Shown here: positions 37,838 through 46,562 of the stretch, piece after piece | Layout of the letters: each line of letters starts with the position of its first letter | How positions within the stretch are numbered: position 1 is the first letter of the stretch | Source of the DNA: Bryobacterales bacterium | GTDB lineage: Bacteria > Acidobacteriota > Terriglobia > Bryobacterales > UBA6623 | Direction of reading: 5' to 3' | Assembly (NCBI GenBank): GCA_028819255.1 | Contig: JAPPMB010000138.1 | Location: 1-52,999 of the forward strand | DNA length: 52,999 bases | Notes under the pieces: model-generated | What the model was told of the DNA's origin: nothing | The model's database searches: none | The model's input: the letters and a program-made list of their open reading frames with translations, nothing else | Made by a program: the position numbers and the translations under genes

Positions 37838-38311
37838 GTGAAACGCCACGGTTCGCGCGCGGTTGCTAACTACCTGATCGAGCGTGCCAAGGAAGATGGG
37901 GACTTCCTCACTTCCATGCAACTCCTGAAGCTGGTCTACATCGCTCACGGCTGGAACTTGGCAATCCACCAGCGCCCTCTGGTGCGAGAGGCTGTCGAGG
38001 CTTGGAAATACGGTCCCGTCATCTCGGACCTGTATCACGGCGTGAAGCGATGGGGTGCGGGATTCGTTCGCCATCGGCTACCTGGATACTTCGCATCCGA
38101 GGAAGGATTCACGCGCGAAGATGAGGAGCTGGTCTCGAGCGTGCTGTCAGCGTATCGGGATCTGAACGGCCTGGAGCTGTCGAATCTGACCCACCGGCGC
38201 GGCACGCCTTGGTACGAGGTCTACTACGAACAAGGGGGGAAGGACAGGCGACACGCGGTGATACCCAACCGCCTCATCAAGGAGCATTTCCAGAGTTTGC
38301 TGACGAGCTAG
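37838..38311 (+). CDS. Panacea-domain (SocA/DUF4065-type) antitoxin
   Basis: The 157-residue protein is one Panacea domain: AVANYLIERAKEDGDFLTSM, LLKLVYIAHGWNLAIHQRPL, VEAWKYGPVISDLYHGVKRWG, then LSNLTHRRGTPWYEVYYEQGG and PNRLIKEHF. The domain is known as an antitoxin part of PanAT modules, where it neutralises many unrelated toxins, and as the SocA adaptor. The GTG at 37838 is the likely start because GGGGG lies 8-10 bases upstream and the fold begins there; ATG at 37796 and the open frame from 37625 run back into the sulfatase stump. The next gene encodes a small membrane protein that could be the toxin. Confidence 0.85.
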   Translation: MKRHGSRAVANYLIERAKEDGDFLTSMQLLKLVYIAHGWNLAIHQRPLVREAVEAWKYGPVISDLYHGVKRWGAGFVRHRLPGYFASEEGFTREDEELVSSVLSAYRDLNGLELSNLTHRRGTPWYEVYYEQGGKDRRHAVIPNRLIKEHFQSLLTS

Positions 38312-38467
38312 GTCTGTCGGGACGAGACTCCATGGAGACCGGGATCCTTGAGGAGCAGCTTAGCCGCGGATTCCGGAGAGCTGCAGGCCAGTCGTCCGGC
38401 GCCGGCTCCGAGGACGACCGGAGCAATCAGGAGGATCGAGAGGAAGCGACTGAGCAGGATCTTGCGA

Positions 38468-38803
38468 GTGCCGACCAGACCAGAGCCCTCACCGAGGGAA
38501 TTTCGCCAGACGCACAAACTTCGGAAACGGTACTCCGACCGCGTCTTTCGATTCATGGTCGGTTGGGTCGTCTCGGTCGGATCGCTCGTTGTGCTTCACG
38601 GCTGCGAAGCACCGTTGATCTGCGCCGACTCGGTTTCGAACCCGGACGTGGTGGAGGGTGCCTTGATCTGGCTGTGCGGCGTGTCGCCCGCGGTGGAAAT
38701 CGAGGACTCGGTCATGCTCGCGATTGTAGGGAGTACGACTGTGTCCGTCTTGGGTCTGGTCCTTGCTGTGGTCAAGGGCCTCTTCCCATCCCAGCAGCCT
38801 TAG
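38468..38803 (+). CDS. Small two-TM membrane protein, candidate toxin of the Panacea gene
   Basis: The product (111 residues from this start) has a basic N-terminal segment EFRQTHKLRKRYSDRVFRFM, a first TM helix VGWVVSVGSLVVLHG, a loop of about 35 residues and a second TM helix MLAIVGSTTVSVLGLVLAVV that ends KGLFPSQQP. The layout recalls small integral-membrane proteins often found next to phage or defence genes. Membrane-acting toxins are among the known partners of Panacea antitoxins. The start is uncertain: GTG at 38468 has AGGA 8 bases upstream, while TTG at 38348 gives 40 more residues of low complexity. The toxin role is inferred from position and topology only. Confidence 0.55.
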   Translation: MPTRPEPSPREFRQTHKLRKRYSDRVFRFMVGWVVSVGSLVVLHGCEAPLICADSVSNPDVVEGALIWLCGVSPAVEIEDSVMLAIVGSTTVSVLGLVLAVVKGLFPSQQP

Positions 38804-38924
38804 TCGAAGCGAACGGGATTGCGGTCTTGGAACTCAGCCGGACCGGTGACGACTGCGCATCGTCCCCGTTGGGTGACGTGGTACGGGCACTTCCGAATGT
38901 GGCCAAGGGTGGACTTCGTCAGGG

Positions 38925-39320
38925 TTGAATGGTGTCAGCGGTGCCGAAGGGACGCAGATGCACGGCGAGACTCACGGCGCGGGCTGCGAAGCAGGCGCCG
39001 TGCGGGCCAGACCCAGCGGCACGAAGACGGATCGGGCACGTGGAGTAGTGGGCCTGCTGGGGAGGCGCTACGCCGGCTGCGAGAAAGTCAGGCCGGCGCT
39101 GGACGATCCGAACACGCATACGGAGGGAGCGTCCTACGCGGCGTTCGAGCCTGAGCGGGCGAGAGATCTGGTGCGTCGGATCGAATTCTGCTACTCGGCG
39201 AAGCACCGCAGCTGGCTGAACGTTTCGGAATGCGAACTGAGCGCGATGCCCCACCAATGCCCGAGCGGGGGCCGCATCGGGGATCTGAGCGAGCTGCGGA
39301 CCCAGCAGCTCGCGGCTTGA
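38925..39320 (+). mobile_element. IS630-type transposase, C-terminal fragment
   Basis: From about 39050 the frame reads CEKVRPALDDPNTHTEGASY, then AAFEPERARDLVRRIEF, YSAKHRSWLNVSECELSAM and GRIGDLSELR. This is the C-terminal half of the DDE domain of IS630-family transposases, with the D-x-N-T-H and 'KH-SWLN..E' motifs. The N-terminal half and one catalytic Asp are missing, so it is inactive. It lies between the Panacea and HepT/MntA modules. Confidence 0.75.
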
Positions 39321-39422
39321 CGTCAATGCACGCGAGTGCGGGGTGGAATGACGGACGAATATCGACGACGCTCGCTGCGGGCTTCAAGTCCGTCTACCCG
39401 ATAATCGTCTTGTGACGGAACA

Positions 39423-39845
39423 CTAGCCGTCCAGCAACGCAACGATCGTCGCTGCGAACACCCTGAGATCGCCCAGATTCTCCTGCATCGCGGCATGCAC
39501 CCGCCGGTAGTCAACCTGCCAATAGACATGAACCAGCAGGTTGCGGAACTTGGCCATGCTCTTCAGCCGCTCGGTGAGATCGGGCTCGAGGATGCCGGCC
39601 TCACCGAGTAGCGCAAAGCAGCCGGCGTAGTCGGTCGGCGTCGTGCGCAACCGTCGCGACGAGACGTGATAGCAGAGCGCGAGGGCGGCCTCGATCGCAA
39701 CTAGCAGGCGGTAGGACGCAATGTCCTGCGCGTCCCGATTGGCCAGAAAGTTGGCGAGGGGGAGCCGGGCCAGCGCTTCGAGACGCTGGACCGAATCCTC
39801 GATCTGGGCGCACCGGGTGCGGACGACGTCCGGGTTGAGCGTCAT
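39423..39845 (-). CDS. HepT-type toxin
   Basis: The 140-residue all-helical protein has the HEPN R-x4-H-x-Y motif as RNLLVHVYW (Arg101, His106, Tyr108). In the HepT/MntA system HepT is a ribonuclease-type toxin inactivated by AMPylation of the Tyr by MntA. The conserved N-terminal helix with NRDAQDIASYRLLVAIEAAL is present. It overlaps the MntA gene by 4 bases, and MntA comes first, the usual order. All active residues are intact. Confidence 0.85.
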   Translation of the reverse strand: MTLNPDVVRTRCAQIEDSVQRLEALARLPLANFLANRDAQDIASYRLLVAIEAALALCYHVSSRRLRTTPTDYAGCFALLGEAGILEPDLTERLKSMAKFRNLLVHVYWQVDYRRVHAAMQENLGDLRVFAATIVALLDG

Positions 39846-40258
39846 GCGCCGTAGGCCTCGATTGTGGCTCTGCGCAGCAACGGCTCCATGTCCAGATACT
39901 CCCTTACCGTCCGTTCCATCAGGTCGGCCAGGCGCTCGTCGTTCCTGCTGAGCAGCAGGCGACCCTCCCGGAAGACGTGAAATAGGAAGGTCACAGGGGC
40001 GTCGTTGAGCACACGCACGTCAACCGGGAACCCGGTTTCCCGATCCAGTCGCACCGCCAGTTCCAACCCGCGCCGGAACCGCACTTCGGTCGTTGCGTCC
40101 AGGTGGACGCCGACATCAATGTCGCGGAACCTGTCGGCCGCGAGAAACGAGCCGTGGAGCCAGGCGAACTCCAGATCCGGCTCGGCCTCCAGCACCGCGA
40201 CAAGCCTGCGCGTCACACGCTCGCGCTCAGCCGGTTCGGACCGAAACTGGCGGCGCAC
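39842..40258 (-). CDS. MntA-type nucleotidyltransferase antitoxin
   Basis: The 138-residue protein has the minimal nucleotidyltransferase core LHGSFLAADRFRDIDVGVHLD with Gly36-Ser37 and Asp46/Asp48, followed by FPVDVRVLNDAPVTFLFHVF with a third acidic residue. MntA transfers AMP to the HepT Tyr and so blocks the toxin. The start codon is preceded by a promoterless-looking, G+C-rich stretch. The ATGA overlap with HepT suggests coupled translation. Confidence 0.85.
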   Translation of the reverse strand: MRRQFRSEPAERERVTRRLVAVLEAEPDLEFAWLHGSFLAADRFRDIDVGVHLDATTEVRFRRGLELAVRLDRETGFPVDVRVLNDAPVTFLFHVFREGRLLLSRNDERLADLMERTVREYLDMEPLLRRATIEAYGA

Positions 40259-40346
40259 GACCTCATCCTAACCAACGCGGGCAATGTCCGCGAACTACCC
40301 GGCGGCTGCTGGACTTGCATCCGGCGCCGAGGTCCGTCGTCCCGAC

Positions 40347-41132
40347 CTACTGCGGATACCAGTCGCCGTCGAACACCTCAATCGGCTCGCCCTCCAGTGC
40401 GTCCCGGAAGGCCTGGATAGTGGCAGCTATCGCCTCCGCGTTGTCTGGTCGCGGCTGGTCGCGGTTCTCAAACCAGCGGGCGGTGGCATTGTCGTAGTGG
40501 ATGAGGTAGACCACCTCCGGCCCGAATGTCTTGACGCACTCGGCGACCGGGACCGGGCGCATGCGGTCGAGCGGCAGGTTCATCGGCATGAATGCCACGT
40601 CGATGTCCTCGAGCGCCTGGATCTCGGGCACGCACTCCCCCACTCCTGAGAAGAAGACCCGCCGCCCGCCGAGCGTGATGACGTAACCGTTCGCCTCGCC
40701 CGGAGGGTGCCACGGCTGACCGGGTGTCATGTCGTAGGCCGGAACGGCCTCCACCGGCACACCGGCGAACACGCCCTTCTCGCCGTTCGCGAGAACCTCG
40801 CCGTCGCCGAACTTCGCATGGGCGGTCGCGGTGAGCACGACAGGAGCGCCGGGCTTGCGGAGCTGCTCGATGGCTGCCGGATCGAGGTGGTGGCCGGGAT
40901 CGTCGGTCACCAAGATCAAGTCGGCCGGCTTGGCCGACGCCAGGTCGCCGGCCGTCCACGGGTCGATGTGCAGCACGGTGCCGCCGTGCTCGATCTGCAC
41001 GCTTGAATGGAGGATCGGTGTGATGACGATCTCGCCGCCCTCGGCAGCGATCCGGCCTGACGACTGGGCGGCGGCGCAGGCGGCGATTGTGAGGGCCGCC
41101 GCCACAAACGCCGTGAACCTGGAAAAACGCAT
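40347..41132 (-). CDS. Secreted MBL-fold-like protein with altered metal motif
   Basis: The 261-residue protein has a Sec signal (residues 1-22, ending CAAA-QSS). It follows the layout of metallo-beta-lactamase-fold hydrolases related to UlaG, with VQIEHGGTVLHIDPW, DLILVTDDPGHHLDPAAIEQL, VVLTATAH, YVITLGGRRVFFSG and EVVYLIHYDN. The HxHxDH metal motif is changed to TDDPGHHLD: one His is Pro and the Asp is His. Other metal residues (IHYD near the end) are present. Either the protein binds metal in another way or it is not a hydrolase. AGGAG lies 6 bases before the ATG. It has no obvious partner among its neighbours. Confidence 0.8.
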   Translation of the reverse strand: MRFSRFTAFVAAALTIAACAAAQSSGRIAAEGGEIVITPILHSSVQIEHGGTVLHIDPWTAGDLASAKPADLILVTDDPGHHLDPAAIEQLRKPGAPVVLTATAHAKFGDGEVLANGEKGVFAGVPVEAVPAYDMTPGQPWHPPGEANGYVITLGGRRVFFSGVGECVPEIQALEDIDVAFMPMNLPLDRMRPVPVAECVKTFGPEVVYLIHYDNATARWFENRDQPRPDNAEAIAATIQAFRDALEGEPIEVFDGDWYPQ

Positions 41133-41421
41133 GATGGCTCCTGCTTTCAGTGAATCCGGGGCACCTGCACGACCGCCATTCTATGGCCGTGGCCGTTCGC
41201 CGTCAACGTCGCCTGCACACCGCGACAGGTGACGCGGGCCATTCGCTCGCGGTACCGTGCGTGGTCCCTCAAGCGCGGAGCCGCATTCCCACACAGTCCG
41301 TATCGAGATCCTCCCGGCCTAGAACGCACGATCCCGCGAATCGATCTGGGATTCGAACACAGCGGTGCCCAACGACGACTTGATTGAAGATACGGCGCAG
41401 CGCTTCGTTGTCTCGTCGTGG

Positions 41422-42447
41422 CTAGCTCAGCCTGCCTTGACCAACCACTGGTTGCCGGGTCCCGCCATAGTCGCGTCGTAGCCGACCGTTCGAGGCCATC
41501 CCCTCTCGAACGAAGACGGTGGCAGGTGCTGGCCCGATGTGGACTCCCAGCGTTAGCGCGTCGTAGCCGTTGAAGAAGGTTTGGAAGAAGAATCGGTGCG
41601 GATCCCGGCTGTCGTCCGAAAGAACGAGTTCCGATTCGCCGACGAGGCCCACCCAGCACCCATCGCAATAGCCGGCGACGCCCTCGAACAGATCCTGTTC
41701 GCGCACGTTTGCGAATCTCCGCTTGAATGCGATCGACCGAATGAAATGCTCTCGACGTGTTGGCTTGTCGGCCCCTCTGGTCTCCGGTTTCTCGCCGGGA
41801 TGTCTCGTGATCATGCCGACCATCGGCCGGGTGGCGGCGGGAAGCTCGACCAATCGATAGAGTGTCGTCGTAATCGTGTTGCCAAACCTGCGATGAAGTT
41901 CCAGAACGGATTCGATGGAAGGCTGGAACGAGCGCGCTTCTTCATCGAACCTCTTGCCCAGGAACAGCAGCCGCCCGGCGGCGAAATTGGCTTCGACTTC
42001 GATTTGACGATGGCATTCCGGCGAAAGAGTGTGGCGATTGTCACCGAACGCCGGATCATCGTGCCAGGGAATCAGTCGATGCCCGATCTCATGGGCCACG
42101 TTCCATCGGCGCTTCTTCTCGGGCAGGCTCGGTTCCAAGAGAATTCGCCTGCGCTCAGGCAGGTACAGGGCGCTGAGATCGTAGTTTCGAATTGCCTCGG
42201 CGATGAGCGCCGGGCGCTTGTAGCTTCGGAGCGTGGAGATCCGGATTCGTGACACAGTGCTGCGCATCGCCCCAAGATGATCGTCCGGGTAGAATCCGAG
42301 GTCGAGACCCAGATACTTGCGGACCCGGTACAGATTGAGCGGAGGTCGAGCATCGCCCAATCCTCGCAGCAGGCTGTCCACGCGTCCCTCGATGTCGGCG
42401 GCAGTCTTAGGTGACAGAAAACCATTCCTGATCATTTGCCTGTCCAT
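41422..42447 (-). CDS. ImmA/IrrE-family metallopeptidase
   Basis: The 341-residue protein has the HEXXH motif WNVAHEIGHRLIPWH (His119-Glu120 ... His123) and a further Glu in QIEVEANFAAGRLL, matching ImmA/IrrE (PF06114). Such proteases cleave or de-repress HTH regulators in phage, ICE and stress-response modules. The C-terminal 130 residues, with FANVREQDLFEGVAGYCDGC and LVGESELVLSDDS, form a second domain of unknown type. It starts 3 bases after the XRE gene stop, a layout common to XRE-ImmA (XRE-COG2856) toxin-antitoxin pairs. An internal ATG at 42435 is also plausible. Confidence 0.88.
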   Translation of the reverse strand: MDRQMIRNGFLSPKTAADIEGRVDSLLRGLGDARPPLNLYRVRKYLGLDLGFYPDDHLGAMRSTVSRIRISTLRSYKRPALIAEAIRNYDLSALYLPERRRILLEPSLPEKKRRWNVAHEIGHRLIPWHDDPAFGDNRHTLSPECHRQIEVEANFAAGRLLFLGKRFDEEARSFQPSIESVLELHRRFGNTITTTLYRLVELPAATRPMVGMITRHPGEKPETRGADKPTRREHFIRSIAFKRRFANVREQDLFEGVAGYCDGCWVGLVGESELVLSDDSRDPHRFFFQTFFNGYDALTLGVHIGPAPATVFVREGMASNGRLRRDYGGTRQPVVGQGRLS

Positions 42448-42450
42448 ATC

Positions 42451-42939
42451 TCAGAATTCGTCGCATAGCGCAACGACGAACGCCCCCAATGCCGTGTCCC
42501 CCCGGTAGTTGCGAGTCGCCCTGTTCGCCGACCCCTCGACGAACCGGACCGCTGCGTTGAACAGCCGGGCGTCCATCGGACCGATCAATCCGGCTACCTG
42601 GAGGAGCTTCGAACTCGAGACATCGAAGAAACCAGCCAGCTGGAAGACGGTGCGTAGCTCGGGCACGTGTCTGGGCTCCCTCTCGATTCCGAGCAGATCC
42701 GCAACCTCGACGTCCGCTTCCCTCGCAAGCATCTCAACGTTGAGACCGAGCCGACGGCGCATCGCGCGCACGAAGAGCCCCAAGGCGAAGCATCTCTCCT
42801 TTGCGTGCGTGGCCGTTGCAGGCAGGGATTCCCACGGTGTCGACGGGTCGATCGCCATCAGGCCTTCGCCGAGTTCGTCGTCACTGTCGACCTCGGCGAT
42901 GCGAATGCGCCACTCCTTGGCAATGCTCAGACTCACCAT
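42451..42939 (-). CDS. XRE-like HTH protein, antitoxin/regulator of the ImmA gene
   Basis: The 162-residue protein has an HTH segment FVRAMRRRLGLNVEMLAREA followed by DVEVADLLGIEREPRHVPE (about residues 56-95). This resembles the XRE fold with a short linker to a helix rich in Leu. AGGAGAGG lies 3 bases before the ATG. Position and spacing suggest it binds its own promoter and is the substrate or antitoxin of the ImmA-like protein. It is a diverged XRE and the match is by pattern. Confidence 0.75.
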   Translation of the reverse strand: MVSLSIAKEWRIRIAEVDSDDELGEGLMAIDPSTPWESLPATATHAKERCFALGLFVRAMRRRLGLNVEMLAREADVEVADLLGIEREPRHVPELRTVFQLAGFFDVSSSKLLQVAGLIGPMDARLFNAAVRFVEGSANRATRNYRGDTALGAFVVALCDEF

Positions 42940-44159
42940 TCACCTCTCCTTGCCACGAGCCGCTCCGCTTGTTCCGAACGCACTGCGAAGGAACGAAGGC
43001 CTTGACCGCCCGGCTCGCGTCCCAATCCTGTGATTCCGATCACGTGCGTGTCGCAGCGATCCGCCCGGCTTCGGGGGAACTGCCCGGCCTTGCGGTGCAG
43101 GCTGGCGCCCGCATCCGGGCTCGGCAGCCGTCCCGCGAAGGCCTTCCCGCGCTCGGGTGCCAAAGTCCCAGTTCAGTGACGCATCGCACAGGACCCCTAC
43201 GTGCGAAGCCTCATCGATGGTGCGCGCTGCACCCGCCCGTGCGGTCGATACGGCCAACATCATACGTGTCTTCTTTCTATTCATTCTATAATTCACCGAG
43301 ACCAGAAATTTGACTACTACTCAGACAAAACCCTCTTGGGTGTCGGAATTCGCGCTGACAATCTCCGGACTCGCTCGCACTGCGTCGGTGATGCTGTCGA
43401 GCGGTCGGTTCCGTGGTCTGGTCAGCGCAGTTCTTGCGAAAACCCCTGGAGTATGTTCAGGCGTGGCCGTGCGCACCTAGGGGACGGCAGAATCCCGGTC
43501 GTGCCGCCGGCCCCGCCTCGGAGCGTCGCAGCTCCTGGAAGATTCGGAAGTTGCGCCGGGATTCAGCGTAGGCGCCAGGGAAGCGGTCCGGGCTCGCAGC
43601 TTCGTGAGCAGTGCCCGCCCACCTGCCGATCCGAATCCCGGCCACACTGCTCCCTCGCTTCGAGCTGGCATACGGGCGCCGCCCCTCTCATTCGGAGATG
43701 CTGGGCGAGCACGCTGAGAATCGAACATTCTCCGACCAGGAACCGGCGGCTGTCGATTCCAGCTCCAACACTTGCACCGAATGCCAAGTCGAGGTTCCTC
43801 GCTATGGCGAAGACGATTCCTCAATGGCTGCCGAAGCGGTGAACGATCTCACAGGCCTGGAGTGGGAGACCTGGTCCGACGAAGCGGGACGCTTCAATTC
43901 TCCTCGGATGCCCGTCGACTCCTCCCCGCTTGAGGTGACCCGTGAGGGATTCACTCAACTGGCATGAGAGTGCGTCCTTGACTTTCGACAGTACGGTACG
44001 GAGGGGCGTGACATCCGGGAGTTGCGGCGCGGCTGAGCGCCAGCCGATTCTATGCCTTTCGGGCAGAGCGTTGGAAGTGTGCAGATGGGCTGTCCGGACG
44101 GCTCCCCGTTCTTGGGAACGTGCGAGACCCGGGAGCGCGGTCCGGCACCTAGGCCGCGC
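42940..44159. other. Long stretch without recognisable genes
   Basis: About 1.2 kb upstream of the XRE/ImmA pair. A short A+T-richer patch (about 43265-43335) includes TATAAT at 43287-43292 but no good -35. Short frames around 43611-43967 have no clear relatives. This is probably decayed accessory DNA. Confidence 0.45.
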
Positions 44160-44940
44160 TCAGTCCTGACTCCGAACAACGTCGCGGAACAGCAGGTACG
44201 CGTCCGCCAGGAGCTGCGGGTCTTCAAGAGGGCACGGAGCACTCAACCCCTTTGCGAATTCGTCCTCGATCATCCGATCCAGCACGGGGATGCGAGGCCC
44301 CGTTCCGAGCTCCCGTGTCGCCGCCTTGCGGGCGATCAGCTCGCCTACGGCCCGGTCTGCCTCGGGATTGATTGCGATTCCCGTGCGAATCTCGGGAAGG
44401 CTCATTGGCGGCGGATCCGTCCGCGTGCGCAGCCAGCGCAATGCCAGGACCGGTCGCAGGACGTAGAAGTACTTCTTCAGCACCACTGCTTCGCGCCTGC
44501 GGATGTGCTTCTGGTAAGTGGTGCGCCCCAGATGGAAGTAGTGGTACTGCGCCGTGCGCCGATAGGGCGCACGGCCGGCGAGACTGCGGAGCCTGTCCGC
44601 AACCGTTGCCTGCCATCGGTAGCGGACTGGTGACGCCAGCCATTCGTTGAGCGCCGGGTTTGCCTTCAGCAAGAGGCGCAGCGCCTTCTGGATGTCCCAA
44701 TCCGCTGACGTCCAGGTCGCCTTCGATCGGGCACTCGATGACGTCGCGCCGCGGCTTGATTGCAAGGTAGTCGTCGAGAGGCCGCGCATAGACGAATCTG
44801 ACGTCGTAGTCACTGTCGACGGAAGGGAATCCCCACGCTCGGCTTCCTGACTCCACCGCGAGCAGGATGCGAACGCCCCTGTCGGCTTCGAGAGCATCGA
44901 GCCTGCCCAGGATTCGTTCGGTGATTGCACTGGGAATCAT
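44160..44940 (-). pseudogene. Nucleotidyltransferase (RlaP/YcgL-type) gene with a frameshift
   Basis: The N-terminal frame starts MIPSAITERILGRLDAL and has the nucleotidyltransferase site LAVESGSRAWGFPSVDSDYDV, then AIKPRRDVIECPIEGDLDVSG. At about 44696-44703 one extra base moves the frame. The downstream part (WDIQKALRLLLKANPALNEWL, LRPVLALRWL, PEIRTGIAINPEADRAVGELI) continues one base out of phase. Joined, the two parts cover the full length of PF10127-type proteins (about 260 residues), a family of unknown function. A sequencing error is possible because only one lesion is present. Confidence 0.8.
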
Positions 44941-45335
44941 GCCTTCAAGATAAGGGCCGGGCAAAGGACTGGCTCGCATCCGCGGAGCCTCACGGTCGAT
45001 GAATCTGAGAATCGGCCGGGACTCCCGGGCAGGCTCGAGGCGAACGGACAACGAGACCCTCGCCTGCTCTCGGTTCGTGCGGTCCCTCTCGCATCCCTGT
45101 GCGACGAGACGTCCTGCCTTCGCTGTCGCCAGTTTGCTGCTGCCTCGCGAAACGTGCAGGCCCAGCCGGACCGCTCCCCGACTGCAGCGACAGCCCGTGC
45201 CAATGTCGGATCCGCGCTGGGCAAGCACGTTGCGCAGTCCGCATCCAGCCAGCCTTCGTCGCGTTCCCGGTTGGAGGACTGTCCCGCGGCTTCCCGGCGC
45301 TCCTTGGCGGGACCGCGGATCCAGCCTCCGAACCG
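44941..45335. other. Intergenic stretch, nothing recognised
   Basis: Between the ATPase gene and the frameshifted nucleotidyltransferase gene. No gene-like frame or obvious signal seen. Confidence 0.45.
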
Positions 45336-46499
45336 TCAGGACTGATTCGACCGGAATGCCCCGATATAGCCGAGAATCCCGCCAACGTCGCAGACGATCC
45401 GCGATCCCTCGTCCATCAGATCGCTCCGGTAGCAGACGAGGAACCTTCGGTCCGCTCCGACCAGGCCCGCATTGGCATCGAGCCTTGCGAGGTGGCTGCG
45501 GGTCGGATTGGTCGTGAGCCTGGTATCGATCGCCCACAGTTCCGCGCCGACCTTCACCAGAAGGTCGATCTCGCGCTGGTCGCTTGTGCGGAGACAGCTT
45601 GCGTCGAAGGGCAGGTCCCTGTGCTGCAGGGCGGCGAGGATCTGCTCGACGACGTAGCCCTCCCAGCTTGCTCCGACCCACGGCTGGCGAAGCAGTTCGT
45701 CTCGGTTCGCCACCTGCTGCAGCGTGTGCAGTAGACCCGTATCGCGCCAGTACACTTTCGGGCGCTTGACCAGCCTTTTTCGAATGTTTCCGTGCCAGGC
45801 CGGCAGGCGGCGCACGAGAAAAGCGCCCTCCAGATAATCCAGGTACCGGTTGACCGTGTGGTACGAGAGCGCCATGCTCCTGCCGATCTGGCTGGCGTTC
45901 CATTCCTGTCCGTGCACAGAGGCGAGCATCCGGACCAGGCGGTTCGTCGCTCGCGGATGGGCTGGCAAGCCCCAGGTCGGAAGGTCGCGCTGCACGAGGA
46001 GGTCCAGATAGTTCTGCTGCCACACGGGAAAGCGCGCGCCGTCGACGATCCCTCCGTCCGCGAATCCCCCGACGAGCCAGTGCCTCCGCAGCTGCGTCGG
46101 GTCCTCCAGTTCCGACGCCGTGATCGGAGTCAGTTCGACCAGCGCCAGCCTTCCTGCCAGGGACTCGGAGACACGGGTCATCAGAGACGGCGAGACGGAT
46201 CCCAGCAGCAGGAATCGCCCGTTACCGCTTCGATTTCGGTCGATCGCACCGCGGAGGCGGGTAAAGAGTTCCGGCCAGGCTTGCGCCTCGTCGAATATCA
46301 CCAGGTCCGTGCCTTGCGTGAGCCGCTCCCAGCCGATGTCGACTCGCAGCCGGTCGGATTCCTGTTCGATGTCGAAGTACTGCCCGGCGAACGATGTCGC
46401 CAGTGTCGTTTTCCCGCTTTGGCGGGGTCCGACCAGCGCTACGGCGGGATAGGAGGCGAGACGACGGCGCAGGACGCGTGTGATCTGTCTCGGAATCAT
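45336..46499 (-). CDS. AAA_14/DUF4143 ATPase
   Basis: The 387-residue protein has Walker A ALVGPRQSGKTTLA (about residues 21-34), Walker B TDLVIFDEAQ (about 65-73), LLLGSVSPSL (sensor) and LVELTPITASEL. Its C-terminal DUF4143 part has a winged-helix-like segment IGRSMALSYHTVNRYLDYLEGAFLVRRL, KVYWRDTGLLH, WEGYVVEQIL and REIDLLVK. These proteins are common in many bacteria and archaea, often as stand-alone genes; their role is unsettled. The D and K in EIDLLV... recall PD-(D/E)XK sites. All ATPase motifs are intact. The inverted repeat directly before the ATG may be its operator. Confidence 0.88.
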   Translation of the reverse strand: MIPRQITRVLRRRLASYPAVALVGPRQSGKTTLATSFAGQYFDIEQESDRLRVDIGWERLTQGTDLVIFDEAQAWPELFTRLRGAIDRNRSGNGRFLLLGSVSPSLMTRVSESLAGRLALVELTPITASELEDPTQLRRHWLVGGFADGGIVDGARFPVWQQNYLDLLVQRDLPTWGLPAHPRATNRLVRMLASVHGQEWNASQIGRSMALSYHTVNRYLDYLEGAFLVRRLPAWHGNIRKRLVKRPKVYWRDTGLLHTLQQVANRDELLRQPWVGASWEGYVVEQILAALQHRDLPFDASCLRTSDQREIDLLVKVGAELWAIDTRLTTNPTRSHLARLDANAGLVGADRRFLVCYRSDLMDEGSRIVCDVGGILGYIGAFRSNQS

Positions 46500-46500
46500 G

Positions 46501-46534
46501 CTTGCAAAACAGAAATCAAGTTCTATTTTGCAAG
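46501..46534. repeat. Inverted repeat (9-bp arms) just upstream of the AAA/DUF4143 gene
   Basis: CTTGCAAAA (46501-46509) and TTTTGCAAG (46526-46534) are perfect arms around a 16-base A+T-rich spacer. The repeat ends one base from the ATG of the ATPase gene. In a G+C-rich region such an A+T-rich element stands out and probably includes the promoter or operator of that gene; the ATPase's own winged-helix segment may bind it. Confidence 0.6.
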
Positions 46535-46562
46535 AACCGAGGCCGGATGTCTACCGTTGGAC

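Noticed and set aside
43837..43967. Peptide 'VNDLTGLEWETWS', faintly like a DNA methyltransferase segment
   Set aside because: No flanking methyltransferase motifs in any frame.
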